This document shows positions 25,300-37,700 of a DNA stretch of 64,000 bases, piece after piece (the first letter of the stretch is position 1; every line of letters begins with the position of its first letter). Made by a program: the position numbers and the translations under genes. The DNA is taken from assembly GCA_028023455.1 (NCBI GenBank), contig JAQFVV010000030.1, positions 7,960,876 through 8,024,875 of the forward strand. Reading direction: 5' to 3'. The stretch comes from Epiperipatus broadwayi (Eukaryota; Onychophora; Udeonychophora; Euonychophora; Peripatidae). The notes beneath the pieces were generated by a model. It did no database searches. It had not been told where the DNA came from and saw only the letters and a list, made by a program, of their open reading frames with translations.

Positions 25300-25860
25300 T
25301 ATGCTAATAACGTAAAATAGATAATATATCTTAGTCATTATTTATTCTGTATAATAGCATGTCTTTTGAGATTAACCATATCACTGTTAACTATTTTTAC
25401 TTTTAAAAAAATGTTTGAAGAATTTAATTTTGACAGAAACTGATGACGTATTAATATTAGTTTAAATTTGAATGTTATTAACTCTGCTATCATTATTAAT
25501 TATTTAACCATGTAAATTTATGTAGCTATTTTATGGATTTTATTGCTTTCTGTATACAATTCTTATTGTCGAGCTATAACATTTTTTGTCCAATTTTAAT
25601 TAATGAATCTTTTGATTGATTTAGAACAAATGACTAACTGCCAATGATTATGATAAGAATAGTAAGTTAAATGCTTTTAATTAAAAAAAATAAATCAGTG
25701 GAAAACAAAAAAAAAATACAAGCTGTCTTTTATTGAGATTAATAATAAAACTAATGTCATTATGCATATAGAGAAATATAGATCAAACTAACAAATGCAT
25801 GTAAATTCATAAATATTTATGCAACTTGATAGTAAATTAACTAATAATTATATTAACCAC
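25300..25860. other. AT-rich stretch, no recognised feature
   Basis: AT-rich, probably including the extreme 3' end of the LINE relic. No motif seen. Confidence 0.4.
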
Positions 25861-25900
25861 TTTATTTACTATTAAAATGTGAAGAATAAAATCACTTTTT

Positions 25901-26225
25901 AAACAGACAAAACTCTCCATACAGTATTGCCACCTGTGCTAAACAGAGTAATCAATGGACGCCAGAAGGCTTGTGCATAAAATCCCTATCTAATGCCTAC
26001 TCATCCAATATCCCCAGACTAGTTTCTGGCTTGTGGCCTTCGTCAGTGAGGAGCTTTGGATCTGAGAGCACTGCATCTAGATCTTAGGCATTAGATAGGG
26101 ATTTTATGCACAAGCCTTCTGGCGTCCATTGATTACTCTGTTTAGCACAGGTGGCAATACTGTATGGAGAGTTTTGCTCTGTTTATCAACAATTAATGTG
26201 CTAGTATAGAAAATGTGATCATGTG
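25901..26225 (-). mobile_element. Fold-back hammerhead element with 13-bp TSD
   Basis: Inverted arms at about 25901-25998 and 26086-26184, each about 98 bp and almost identical, enclose an 87-base centre containing a hammerhead ribozyme on the minus strand. The unit plus about 40 further bases is bounded by the exact 13-bp direct repeat AAAATCACTTTTT at 25888-25900 and 26226-26238, read here as the TSD. The arms share no obvious sequence with the 19/41/47-kb hammerhead elements, so this is a separate family with the same design. No coding capacity; it must be mobilised in trans. Confidence 0.82.
26003..26061 (-). ncRNA. Type I hammerhead ribozyme, intact core
   Basis: Minus strand, 5' to 3'. 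Stem I 5' strand is AUCCAA, then internal-loop bases, then CCUCA. Then come the catalytic box CUGACGA (matches CUGANGA), stem II GGC/GCC with loop CACAA, and the invariant GAAA. A minimal stem III follows (A-U and C-G around UA), then cleavage triplet GUC, and the stem I 3' strand UGGGG...UUGGAU. CCUCA pairs with UGGGG and AUCCAA with UUGGAU. A flanking A-A mismatch at the base of stem II is shared with the 47.7-kb copy. Minimal stem III is typical of hammerheads in Penelope-like elements. Folded by eye. Confidence 0.72.
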
Positions 26226-26439
26226 AAAATCACTTTTTATTTACCACTAAAATATGAAGAATACAAAAAGTTAACAATCACAATTATTAGAGTGTATAGT
26301 AGTAGAGTGGAAGATAAGCTGAGGAGGATTTAAACCCAAGCTTTGTTATTAATCTGTGCTTGAACTTTTTATGAATTCTGAAGCAATAAACCATTTGATT
26401 ATTATTTGAATGAAATCATATAATTAACTCATATAATGT

Positions 26440-26476
26440 TTTCGCTTGAAATATATATATATATATATATTCTACA
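26440..26476. repeat. Short TA microsatellite
   Basis: ATATAT run of about 20 bases (26450-26470) just upstream of a family B copy. Confidence 0.8.
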
Positions 26477-26497
26477 GCTATTTAATTTTTAAATACA

Positions 26498-26841
26498 AAT
26501 GCTTTCACTTCTATATCTTATAATTTTCAATGAAATGGACAGCTAAAGAGTTGTGGGTTGGAGTAGTTTGAAGCCTCTATTAAAGTATGAAGATTGACTA
26601 TCTTAATATAAAGCTGAGCACTGATTGTATATATGTGTGATGGTAATCTGGACCAACTGAGTGCTGGTTTAGCATGAAATATGAATATTGGTGATTATTT
26701 ATCTTTTCAATGTGTGTGATCAGGTGGGTCAGCAATATGAGATGGCATGGAGAGTTGAGGGTCGTGTGAAAGTCTGAGTTTGAATCCGTTATATATTACA
26801 TTATATGTGCAGGTGTGTGTAAGCCTGTATAGTGTATTAAG
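26498..26841 (+). mobile_element. Short interspersed repeat family B, near full-length copy
   Basis: Plus-strand copy with the ordered family blocks: GAGTTGTGGGTTGGAGTAG, TTGAAGCCT, a TATCTTAATATAAA block, TAATCTGGACCAACTGA, ATTGGTGATTATTTATCTTT, GTGATCAGGTGGGTCAGCAA, GAGAGTTGAGGGTCGTGTGA, GAGTTTGAATCC (B box) and a terminal CAGGTGTGTGTAAGCCTG hairpin. It is bounded by TTAAATACA at 26489-26497 and 26842-26850, a 9-bp perfect direct repeat that may be the remnant of a longer TSD. The 3' location of a B-box-like sequence suggests a tRNA-related module at the end of the unit, unlike a canonical 5' tRNA-derived SINE head. Confidence 0.7.
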
Positions 26842-26859
26842 TTAAATACATGTTGCTTA

Positions 26860-27400
26860 GTTTGAGTTATTATTGTCTACAAAGTTTGTCTAAAATTAAA
26901 TAATAGTAAATACAATTAGTTAATAATAATGGATACTATAATTAATTTATTCTGGAGATAATTATCAATTCTGAAAGCTATTTACTATGTACATGCTTAT
27001 TATTTTTAATAATGGCTTTAGAAAAAAACAGCAATGTTTAATTTTGCATTTATTAAACTTATTATTTTTATAAAATGAAAAAGTATTTTATAAGCAGTTA
27101 TCTATGTAAATTGACTATGAAACAAATAAAGAACAATAAAATTTTATCTCATCAGAATACAATAATAGAACTTGAAATAAGAATAAAATAAACATGAAAT
27201 CATCAGATTATTATTATATAGTAACCATTTGGCTACTGTATTGGTCAAAAATGTATGTCCATCCAAGAAGACTTAGAATCTGAGCAAAAGTACCCCAAAT
27301 CCAATCAAGTCCGAGATACACAGGTTAAGAGCAATCATGAATTCTAACCTGTTTACCCATTCCCCAAATCTATAACACTATGGACAACACTTATGGTTAT
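26860..27400. other. AT-rich stretch, no recognised feature
   Basis: AT-rich with a somewhat more complex block at 27240-27400 that I cannot assign. Confidence 0.4.
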
Positions 27401-27409
27401 ACTACATAA

Positions 27410-29780
27410 ATTCATTATTTCCGGGCCCGGTGCTACAGTCTTTTGCATGAGAACTTAGCTGATGATGATGACGAGAGATTGAGTGAACCCAAGATATAGG
27501 TTAAAAACATACATAAATATAAATATCATTAAGAAGATTCAAACAACTGGATTAACTTTTAAAATTATAAAAATTTATTTTGACAAAATTCAAGATGATT
27601 TTATATATACTCAACTTCACGCATTTAAAACTTTATTTTTTGTTACAAATATTTGACGATTTTGATACAATTATTTTATTTAGACAGACATGAATTTAGT
27701 GCAGCATTTAAATACATAACATATATTTAAAAATCGGATTTTATTTAATATTACAAAAATAGATTTATCTGGGTGGCTGGTGGATTTTTATACATTTAAA
27801 AAAAAAGAAACATATAAAGATATGACCATAGAGTTTCGCTGTTTATACGAATTCATAGAATGCCATTGGCATTTTATACATAACTTTATTTTCATTTATA
27901 GAATTTATCTACAATAAAAATAAGGATATATTTTAATCAGTGAGTTATTTTACACATTTTCGACATTTAACAATGCGAAATTCTATCAATACGGGAATTG
28001 ATTATTTCAATAAAGGGGAGGGCAGCTTCATGAGAAGTTGGATCTAAACTCCAATGAAAAATGTTTCATTATCACATATCATTACAATTTATTTTGTCAC
28101 ACAGGCTAAAAACGAACTATAAGAGATTGTGGTGCTAGCATAATAGTCAAATGTTTGCTGATCCTTTTTTTTTTTTGAGGTGTTTATATTACAGAAGAAA
28201 ACAGCTAGCTGACATGCCACCCACATTTTGTGGAATCAGTTGACAAAGGATCCTCAGACAGTTGCAATGGGTTGAACTTTTCCGGAATTATCCCATGCAT
28301 TGCTCTCGTTATGCGAGTATATATATATGGTCCAAGGACATTCATCGCCCTGTTTATGACCTGAAATGAAGAGGAGATGACTCGGGTGTTCTGATGCACA
28401 TCTCTAGATAAAGCTTAATAACATGAAGAGTGGCCTATGCTAACAACGCTTTTATAAGAATATGAAATCATTGAGTTTAAATATTAACATAAAGCCTTAA
28501 ATGGTTTAACAAGTACGTAATGATATGTTAAAATAATGACCCATGTAAGATAATATCATTTATCAGAAGTTAAAATGATAATTAATGAAGCATGCATTGC
28601 TCCCCTTTTTGAATTAATACTATTTTGTTTAGCATATAAAAAAAACTAAAATTCATGCACTTAAAAGTGCAAATAACAAAATAGAATTAGATTGACAGCC
28701 TTTTGGCGATGATGATCAATAAAGAAATTAATAAAATTAACGGACACCAATATCCATGCCAGATTGCAAAGTATATATATACATTTTGTATAAATTTATG
28801 ATAAAACATTTATTTAAAAGCATGTACTCAATTAAAATACAAACTCAATCTTACGAGCTACTTAGATATAAATAATAAGAACTCATTAATTTCCCCCTCT
28901 TTCTATTCCACAGTGGAGTATAGAAGTTTGTAAGACTGGGTTTGATTGGCATTTACAAATAAAATTAAGCGACAAATAAAAAAAAATCATTAAAAATAAA
29001 TTATTACTGTACTAAATTATAAAAAAAGTAAGAAGTGTGAATTGGGTGAAATATTTCATAGTAGTATTAATTTGGATAGTAGAGAATTGATACAAATAAA
29101 TAACATACTCTCCGATTAGTGAGTTTTTTTTTAAAAATTAAATTTACAGAAAACATTAATTTTAAAGAGTTAGTATTCAGGTAATACAATTGTAATGATT
29201 TTAGACTTGTTATCTCAGGATAAAGTATTGACGGATCTTCTGTGGCATGCAGCCTTCCTTGATTTAAAACGTCTTGACCTCAGTGGTTATTTGATGACAC
29301 AGTTACTCTTGATCAGCAGGAGCTACATCTCGGCATGGTGAAGAGTCGGGTTGAAGATGGAGGAGAAGGTGGCTTAGGTTGCTCTAACCAAAAACCATTT
29401 TTGGAAATCAAAAAGACGTGAAATCGGTTAGCGACTATTGACCAAACTCTGACACAATAGATTTTTGGCCCTATTTATACCAATTTTCAGTTATTCAAAG
29501 AATGTTTTTAATTGAACTTCTTAACTCTAATTGAATTTTTAAGTTACAGAAATATTTTCTCTATTGTTATTTGAGACTAGATAACTGTCCAAAAATAACT
29601 TCAAATTAATTTCCAGATTGGAAATAGATTTGATAAAATGTTAACAGCTAACTTAAATCAATTAACTTTGTTTTAAATTTTACTTTCATTAACTTTAATT
29701 TAAAAATTCCTTTTAAAATCATGAAACAAATTAATGTTCCCACCCTTTAATTACTCTTGGACAGTCGGCGATTGTATCTT
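27410..29780 (-). mobile_element. Possible LTR region on the minus strand, unrecognised family
   Basis: Same architecture as 13430-15560. A TATAAATA box on the minus strand (29472-29479) in an ATTGGTATAAATAGGGCC context is followed downstream by a GC-richer block (29220-29460), then AT-rich sequence. A GC-rich patch with GGGCCCGG lies at the far end (27423-27430). A distinctive block at 28205-28430 has a 64-residue minus-strand frame that I do not recognise. No LTR ends, TSD or primer-binding site could be set. Low confidence. Confidence 0.25.
29472..29479 (-). promoter_or_regulatory. TATA box candidate, minus strand
   Basis: TATAAATA followed by GGGCC, a stronger core-promoter look than most AT-rich chance matches, with a GC-richer block starting about 30 bases downstream. 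Same ten-base context as 15311-15320. Confidence 0.3.
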
Positions 29781-29799
29781 CCATCTTGAATTTTTATGT

Positions 29800-30380
29800 A
29801 GTTTTTGTAACAAAAAATATTTATAAAATAAATAAGATATAATTAAAGAAAAAAAATACAAAATTATTTACAAAATTTGTTTGTGCTTTTATATATATAT
29901 ATATCTGAGTTGCATCTAGAGATATTAATATCAAAATAATTAAAGAATTTTTATTTAAAATTTATATTTATAACTTTTATAGACGCTTCTCAGAAATATA
30001 CATATAGTTTATATACATGTGACAAAAAGGCAAGATGAAACGTAGGTTGTGGTAGAACAGTGAAACTCGATCTTGAACTAAGGTCGACTGTTTCACTACA
30101 TAGCTGCATTAAAAATAATTAAATAGTTGTCAGCATGCTCCTCAGATAGTTTAAAATCATTTAATTAATGGGGAAAAAATATTTAATTTTCCCGTGCATA
30201 TTTTTTATATAATAATAATGGGTTTCATTTAATTAGATGTTTTACTTTTATTCCCACATGTGATAGTAAGAACTTTCTAGACAATTTTCTTTAAATAATT
30301 GTCAAACTTGTTTTTAATCACAATATGCATATCTTAATATGTATTGTAAATTGTAAATGTTAGTATAAGAAAGAGAAAAT
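29800..30380. other. AT-rich stretch, no recognised feature
   Basis: AT-rich with a short TA run near 29890. No motif or shared repeat seen. Confidence 0.4.
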
Positions 30381-32686
30381 TATAAAATCAGATAAATAAT
30401 TTATTTTGTTCTCTCTTCAGTAATTTTATTTAATTAACAGTTACTTAAAAAAAAAAAAAATGTACCAAGAGAGAGAGAAAAAATTTTTTTTCTCTTTTTA
30501 ATAAATTGTTTCATAATAATATTTAATTTTAACCTTTTAAAAAAAGTAAAATTTTATGTCTAATAGTATTTTTGAATAGAAAAAAAAAAAGGATTTTAAT
30601 ACTTTTGGTAAATTTTATTTTTAATTACAGTTTTTTTTTTATTATCTCTTTTGATTACAAAAAATCAAATTAGTGTAATTAACTGATTATCATGTTTTTC
30701 TTTTTGCAAAAAAAAAAAGGAATTAGAAAAGAATGTCAATAATTTTATGATGTTAATTTAAGTTCTTAACTTATTTTTCAATGTCAAAGTATAATAAGGA
30801 GGGAAATAGCTGAACAATCGGTTATTATAAAAAATTGTCATGTTGGAGACAGTTTGTGATTGGCTGGTAGGAAAGATTGCACTAGAAAAAACTAATAGGG
30901 ATGTGAATAAATCAAAAAACTTAAGTGTCTGGTAAGAAAAAATTATTCATAATCTAGCTCTTGAAGAGAACAGTCAGAGCTTAATCTCAGCTGCTAAAGA
31001 AGAAAGAAGTCCTCTTATTTAAGCTGTTGCATAGAAGGAAGTTTTAACCAAGTTTTTAGCATACTATCAGTTTAATTATCTACAATGAAAACTATGTGTT
31101 AAGTTATCTAAAAGCTAGATATCTTTCCCCATGTAATATTCCTTCACTAGAATAAAATGTAGAGAAGTTATCTCCTAAAGTAATCTGCGATATTGTCTTC
31201 AACAAAGAGCACGATTCTCTGTTAGTGTCACCTGGAAATTTTAGTAGAAAAAAAGGATAAAACTTGCCATTTTTTATCCTGGAAATATTGTACTCCATGA
31301 ATAGGACAAAATAATGTTCATATGAAGAAGTCTTCAAGAAGAAAATTCAACTGGAAATTATAATTAGAAAGAACTCCACAGAATAATTAAACCATAGTTG
31401 AAGGTATTTTGTGTATGCATACTGTATTTTTATTAATAGTAAAAAAAGATTGTTTTAGCTTATATAAAAGTAATAATTTTTTTTGTAAGAATTGATAACT
31501 TTAAATATTTTTATTAATATTTTCAAATTGTGAAATATTTTTTTAATCCATTTAATTTTTGAAACATGTTTTTTTTTTTTCCTTTTCATTCAGTTTTCCC
31601 TCCTAAAATTGAACAAAAGATTAATTATGCTAAGTCAAAGATTATGATTTTTTATTTTTTTTGAAAATGTTGTTTTTCCAACTTACTTATTTTAAAGAAA
31701 TAACTTAATGAATTAAAAGTTAATTTAATGAATAGAAATCAATTAGTTAATATAATTTTTATGAAATTATATTTTCTTGATGAAATGAATGTTTAAAATT
31801 TCATACTATTATATCAGTTTTTTTATTTATTGTTAATCAGTTATTAAATAATTGTTTAAAAATATTTTTTAATCTTTATTCCTTTCAATTCCTCTTACAT
31901 GCTGATTTTATTTCAAGACAGCTTAATGTTCCATGATTTTTTGCAAATTATTCCAATAAAACATTGCTTATAGTAGGTTAAACCTATGAATTATTTAAGG
32001 TGATTTAGAATAAGCTGCTTTATTTATTTATTTTTTGCTCACAGTAATAGTCTATAGAGTTCTTGCTTTCTGAGCTAGATTAGAGCATAACATTTAGTTA
32101 TATGGATTAGGGGTTTAGGTTGGTGTTTGGATTCCAGATAACTCTTGATGACCCAAAGGTCTATTCTTTAAAGTCCAGGCATTACTTTTTTATTTATTAC
32201 TAATTAGAAATTAAGCTTATAGTTGTCCAGAACATTAATGGTACTATATGGCCAATGGATTGATGATTATTTTGTTTAGTACTTCAGTATTCTTTTATCT
32301 TTTTTAATATATTCTGATGGACTAATATCTGATTCATTGCATCTAAATTATATTGTATTGCTATCCTAAGTTTGTCAGTGGCTAAATAATTCCTGGTCTA
32401 ATAGTAGATCCATTTCAAATCCAGTCACAAGTTTGTTGATTTTTTTGTCCTGCAACACATATTAGACCTGCTATGCCTTTTCACATTCATATTAATCCAT
32501 TGATAAACTTTCTAATCTTGTGATATGACTAAATAACATGTACACTTTGACCTTGTATGAAGTTAAAATTATAAATTCATCAAAATTGTCTACATGTACA
32601 TGATTTACAAAGTTATTGGCAGTCTGAATACATATGTGAGATGTAGCAGTTCTAATATGCACAGAAATGGCACCAGACTAAATCTA

Positions 32687-32965
32687 ACAATACTAAAAAT
32701 ATTCATTTTTAACTTACACAAAATATGAATTTCAGACAAAAAATATAAAACATGACATGGAGTATTAATTTGTAACAATACTAAAAATATGAATTTCATC
32801 CAAAAATCTATCTTAAAAAGTACATTTTTAACAATGTTAAACATGGAATATGAATTTCTAGCAATACTAAAAATATTAATTTTATCCAAAAATTAATCTT
32901 AAAAAGTACATTTTTAACTATTAAAAATATTGATTTGACATAAAAAATGTAAAATATGATATGCC
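32687..32965. repeat. Tandem repeat, about 86-89 bp period, three copies
   Basis: The phrase CAATACTAAAAATAT starts at 32687, 32776 and 32862. The last two units also share ATCTTAAAAAGTACATTTTTAAC and ATCCAAAAAT. Divergence between units is noticeable, so the array is old. The frame at 32605-32889 (minus) is a by-product of the repeat. Confidence 0.8.
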
Positions 32966-32999
32966 ATTATTCTATTTCCAAATATTACTTTAAATATAG

Positions 33000-34550
33000 A
33001 CAAAACACTCACCAAATTACAACCACCCTAAAATATTACAAAAAAACAGTAAAATATACACATATGGAACTTACTGTATAATATGTAACAGGAATTGCCA
33101 TGATGAAACAATCAATTTGACTGTTCTATTTTATTTTAAGTGGATAAATTTTTTTCAAAATGAAGACTAAAAATAAAATATTGTTCTCAAAATGCACACT
33201 TACTTAACAAGTGACTGTATTTGTGGTTCACATAAAAATGATTGTAACAAGCATTTCATAATTCAGCACTTTTATAGGCCTTCCAACAATCAGAATAAAT
33301 CATTGATCCTTCTTCCACATTTTGTTTGATGAGTTGCTACTGCCTATCATTAATTGTCATGATAAAACACTTGTCGATCTCCCTACACAAACCTCCAAAT
33401 ATCTGCTATTCAGGAAGAATTCACCCAGCTTGGTTCTTCCTATTTGTGAAAAGGCTCTCATCAATATTGACAACTTTGTTAGGGCTTGCAATTTTATGTT
33501 TTCATGAAAATATAAAACAGCATTAATTTTTTAAAAAAAGAAAAAAAAAAGAGATGGACTATTATTCAGGAAATTTTGAAAATGAAAAGTATATGTACTC
33601 ACTTAAAACAATGAATACAAATGAAGTAAAATTCGTTGAATAAAAACTATGAATACAAATGAAATAAAAAATAGTTTTAACCTTTCATAGTTCAAAATAT
33701 CTATTGTCTGAGTGAATTAAAGTTCTAAACTTTTCATTGGTTAATTATAGAATCAGCAGTAAAAATATATTTGTCTTTTAATATTAGATTGATTTTAATT
33801 TTGTTTGTAAAAAGCAAATTAATAATTTGTCAGATTATGAAAGTGAACAAAAGTTTTTCAAAAATAAATGTTTATTTATAATTATAAAAATATTTTATAG
33901 TGGAGAAACTAAAAAGAACATTTGTAACCTATTAGAAAATGCTGTGTACTTCATTGATTTCTTTCACAATTTACATTCATGTAAAAGTAAAGAATTTTTA
34001 CTAAAATCTTAACTATTTTTTCTAAAATAATTATATTTTTAGCATATTTTATCAAAATAATTTATAATATGTAAAAAATTATGAAAAAAACACTCTAAAA
34101 TATACATTTTTGTTTTGGAAATCAAAACAAAGACCTCAGACCTGTCAAAATTGTTGGCAAGCACTCTCTTTTGTTCAACATGAGAAACAACCAATCAGCA
34201 CCTTGGAAAGTCTTCCTTCTCCCATTGTTAAAATTTTAAATTTAAATATTGATTTTTTTCTTGTAAAATAATTCTAGAGAGGGCAATATCTTATGGTACA
34301 TTTTAAGCTTTAAAATGAGTGTAAATTCACTATGATAATGTAAAAATTACCATTTTTTTTAGCTGATTCGATTAAAATCAAACCAGACAGTAAATAGGTT
34401 AAAATGCAATTGACAGCACTAATGATCTTCTCAGAACAAAACACATTTGGGATGAGATTGGATGATATCACAGTGTTTTTTGATGTGATCACAACATTAC
34501 ACATTTATTGTGGATGTGAAAAGGCATACCATCTTTTCTACATTGCCAGA
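33000..34550. other. Unassigned AT-rich stretch within LTR copy 1
   Basis: Contains frames at 33322-33507 and 33827-34012 (plus) with no recognised domain. This segment has no counterpart in LTR copy 2 and may be a separate insertion. Confidence 0.35.
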
Positions 34551-34768
34551 CTAATACATAAGTATCATTTTTATTGTTAATCATTCATGATGATGAATGA
34601 CTTATTTTTTTCTGTAATGCTGAGTGAACTTATAATTAGTTTTTTGCTGATTTTTCATGCTCATTATAATCATTATTACTCCTTTTATATTTAATTTTAT
34701 ATTTTATTTTGGAATGATGATGGTTTTCCATCTCATTATTTAGCCCTGATGTGGTGTACTATTACATA

Positions 34769-34784
34769 TGGCACCCAATTGTGG
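34769..34784 (+). other. Retrotransposon primer-binding-site candidate
   Basis: TGGCACCC begins two bases after the LTR-like end TTACA. LTR-retrotransposon primer-binding sites start with TGG, complementary to a tRNA CCA end, within a few bases of the 5' LTR. The identical arrangement occurs at 59686-59696. The primer tRNA is not identified. Confidence 0.5.
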
Positions 34785-34799
34785 GCCCTTGTAATCCTA

Positions 34800-37700
34800 G
34801 ATTCTCATTTGTATTAACCTGTTTTCCATACTGTTATAATATTAAAAAATACTGATGTGTTTATTGCTTAGGAATTCATAAGAAACTGAGCATCAAAAAT
34901 ATTAGATCTGGACTATGTCTTGTACTGTAAAATCTGTTATTTTATCTTTCCATTATGTTATATTGCAGTAAAAATATTTATATAAATTTACAATAAAATT
35001 ATGATTTTTATTGTTTTTATAGTGACCTTCTCTTTGGATCATCAATTAATCTAGACTCACATTTGGTGCTATAATCCGCCTTTGTGACCTCTTTGAACAC
35101 TGGAATCATATATGCGAACCTGGCCGCACCTTTCATGGCAGAAAATCCACCCTTTGTAACCTTCACTACCCGAATAATCAAGAATATAAGCATCAAGAAG
35201 CAAAGATGTTAAACTAACAAGATGATTCCTTTATTGAACAAAACTAGTATCAAACTATAGATCTAAAGAAGATCACAAAGTGATTAATAAAGAGAATAAC
35301 TTCTGGTCAAACCAGCTTTGAAATCCACACAAACAAAATGTGATGAGCTAAATTTGATATTCAGCAAACCAATAAATAATTAATAATTATATCTCTGGAA
35401 TGATTATGAAATTAAAATTATAAATGAAATAATAAGTAAATTATGATGTAGATGACTAAATAGATGATGAAAATAAGTAATAATTAAATAGTAGAATGAA
35501 ATGAGTCTAAGAATGAAGAGAAAAGAACAAAAATGTATGAGAATAATGAATGATTAAGGTAATGATAGACTAAAAGTTAATGAATAGTTAAGATGATAAA
35601 AGAATAAAAGTTAATGAATGATTAATCCATTATGATAATGAATTAATGTCAAATGAGAATGAATAAATAAAAGAATAATCAAGATGAAATTGCAGAACAA
35701 TGTTGATGATGGAAACTGAAATCTTAAGCTATAAACTAATATTGTATTAAAACTGGTGCGAAGATAAGCTAAATAAAAATAGGGATTCCAAGCTTGACAT
35801 AACCAGAATATTTATCATAAAGTCAAAACAAACGATACATTTTATGACAAAAGAAGTAATTTATACCTTAAAGTTGGTTGACTTTCATAAAACAGTGAAA
35901 GTAATTTAATTCAAGTCCAACTATCATAAATAACTAGCTATAAAATTTACTACAAATTCAAATTCTACCTTGAAATTTAACAACTATTTCTTCTCAGGGT
36001 TCAAACAACTCAAATATTGTTATACAAAATATACTTGGGTCAATGAGAGGGATTTTGCCACTACCTGAATAGAATGCACAAAACAGCTCTTAAGATATAC
36101 TCAAATGAACAACTATATTTAGCAGTTCCCCAAAAAACTTTATAAACTCAATAACTATTATAACTTTAATGTTTAAGAAATAGGAATAACTTTTTAATTG
36201 CTAAACACAATAACTTACCAAATTCCTTTTCTCAAGTAATTATAAATCGTGATCAAGATCAGTGAATGATAGCTCTGCAGTTTCAACTAAACCAATAAAA
36301 CCAATATTAAGTGTTTATCTTTTAATATATCACTTAAAATAATATGTACTCTAGGTTAATACCATTTTGATTGTTAAGTGATGATGCCTTAGATGTACTA
36401 ATAAATTATAGGGCTTAAAATTATTATGATATATCAACATATAGTTAATTTTACTAAATTTGGTCGATGATGATTTCAATATATAATCCTCTGGTATGTC
36501 GATAGCAATAACAATAATAGTGTGTATGGTGATTAACAATATGACTACAGGCAATAAATAAATTTTTAAACACAACAAGCTTTATTTACAATATTTACAA
36601 AAATTTATTTCAGATACATTGTCTGAAATAAAACCAATACATTAAATTAAACTCAAGGATGGAAAATAATGTGTATCCTCCCATTATTTATACACATAGT
36701 AAATAAGACCAACTAATACAGTAATGTTTCTAGTATCACTTTTATTACTGGCTAAGTTTCGATAATTATTCTATCTTATAGAACAAAAGATTTACATTTT
36801 ATTGAAGCTGAATTAGCACTTAAATTATAAACAAAATGTATTTGTCTTTGGGATATATGCAACTTTTTAAATTTAAAACTTGAAGTTATGATTCAGTATA
36901 ATAAACTGTAGCTATTTAATTTGTCGGAATATGATAAGGGCAATTATCATATACAGCACAATTAATAATTTATTATTATTTAATATGAAAAGATTTATTA
37001 TATTGATGTGGGGAAAGACATCATAAGTCAAATACACATATGACACTAAAACATTACCTATGTCCACAACCTAAGCACTGAATATTTAACTGATCTTACC
37101 GATCCATCAGTGAATCACTACTTAATGAAGATAAATCCACACTGCCCACATGCATCTCTTGCTCTTACATCTAAAAGTTGTACAGTCATTAATAGGTTTT
37201 GGTTTGGTTTGTCTATAAACTGATGAAGATCCTACATCATAAGACACTATTCCAATTAGATAAACACTATATATAGACCAGTGTCCCTTAATCTAATTAG
37301 CTTATCCTTGCTATCTTTGATTTTGAAATACAATACTTCACCATACACGATGGAAAACTAACTCTATAACCTCATGAGGGATCTAACAATAAAGGGAGGC
37401 TCTACAAAACAACATGATAGTTGTATAATAATATGGCTAATTCTAATACCTATCTATAGGTATACACATGTGGGCTTGGCCTCATCACGGGAAAAATAGA
37501 ATTCAGACCATGAATATCCTCTTTTGGGATTAATTATGCCAACTATGCATTAATTATTACTCAGCCTCGACCATCCTATCCTCTCATGTAATCAGTAATG
37601 GGTGATTCTCCATCAGCCCATGCTCAATATTAATATTAATATTATTTTATTTGAGGCCATTATATGTAGCACATACTTATCGGCTAAAAGCTGTCACCAA

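Larger units (their letters stand above)
30395..34766 (+). mobile_element. Long terminal repeat, family C, copy 1 (with internal insertion)
   Basis: Shares ordered blocks with 57230-59685: GTTGGAGACA...TGTGATTGG near 30842, TAAAGTAATCTGC near 31180, a GTCACCTGGAAATTTTA-like block, TTATTAAATAATTGTTTAAAAA near 31840, a block with AGAGTTCTTGCT...GAGCTA near 32055, a TTATAGTTG...ATTAATG block near 32220 and the end CTATTACA. It stops at TTACA (34762-34766), two bases before TGGCACCC, the same junction as copy 2. Between about 32520 and 34560 the similarity is lost and tandem repeats occur, suggesting an insertion or expansion. LTR ends in CA as expected; the 5' boundary is uncertain. Confidence 0.5.

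Noticed and set aside
35061-35080. CACA-TT-TGGTGC as a BEL-like LTR end and primer site
   Set aside because: The arrangement fits, but no upstream LTR copy, no partner LTR and no pol coding support it.
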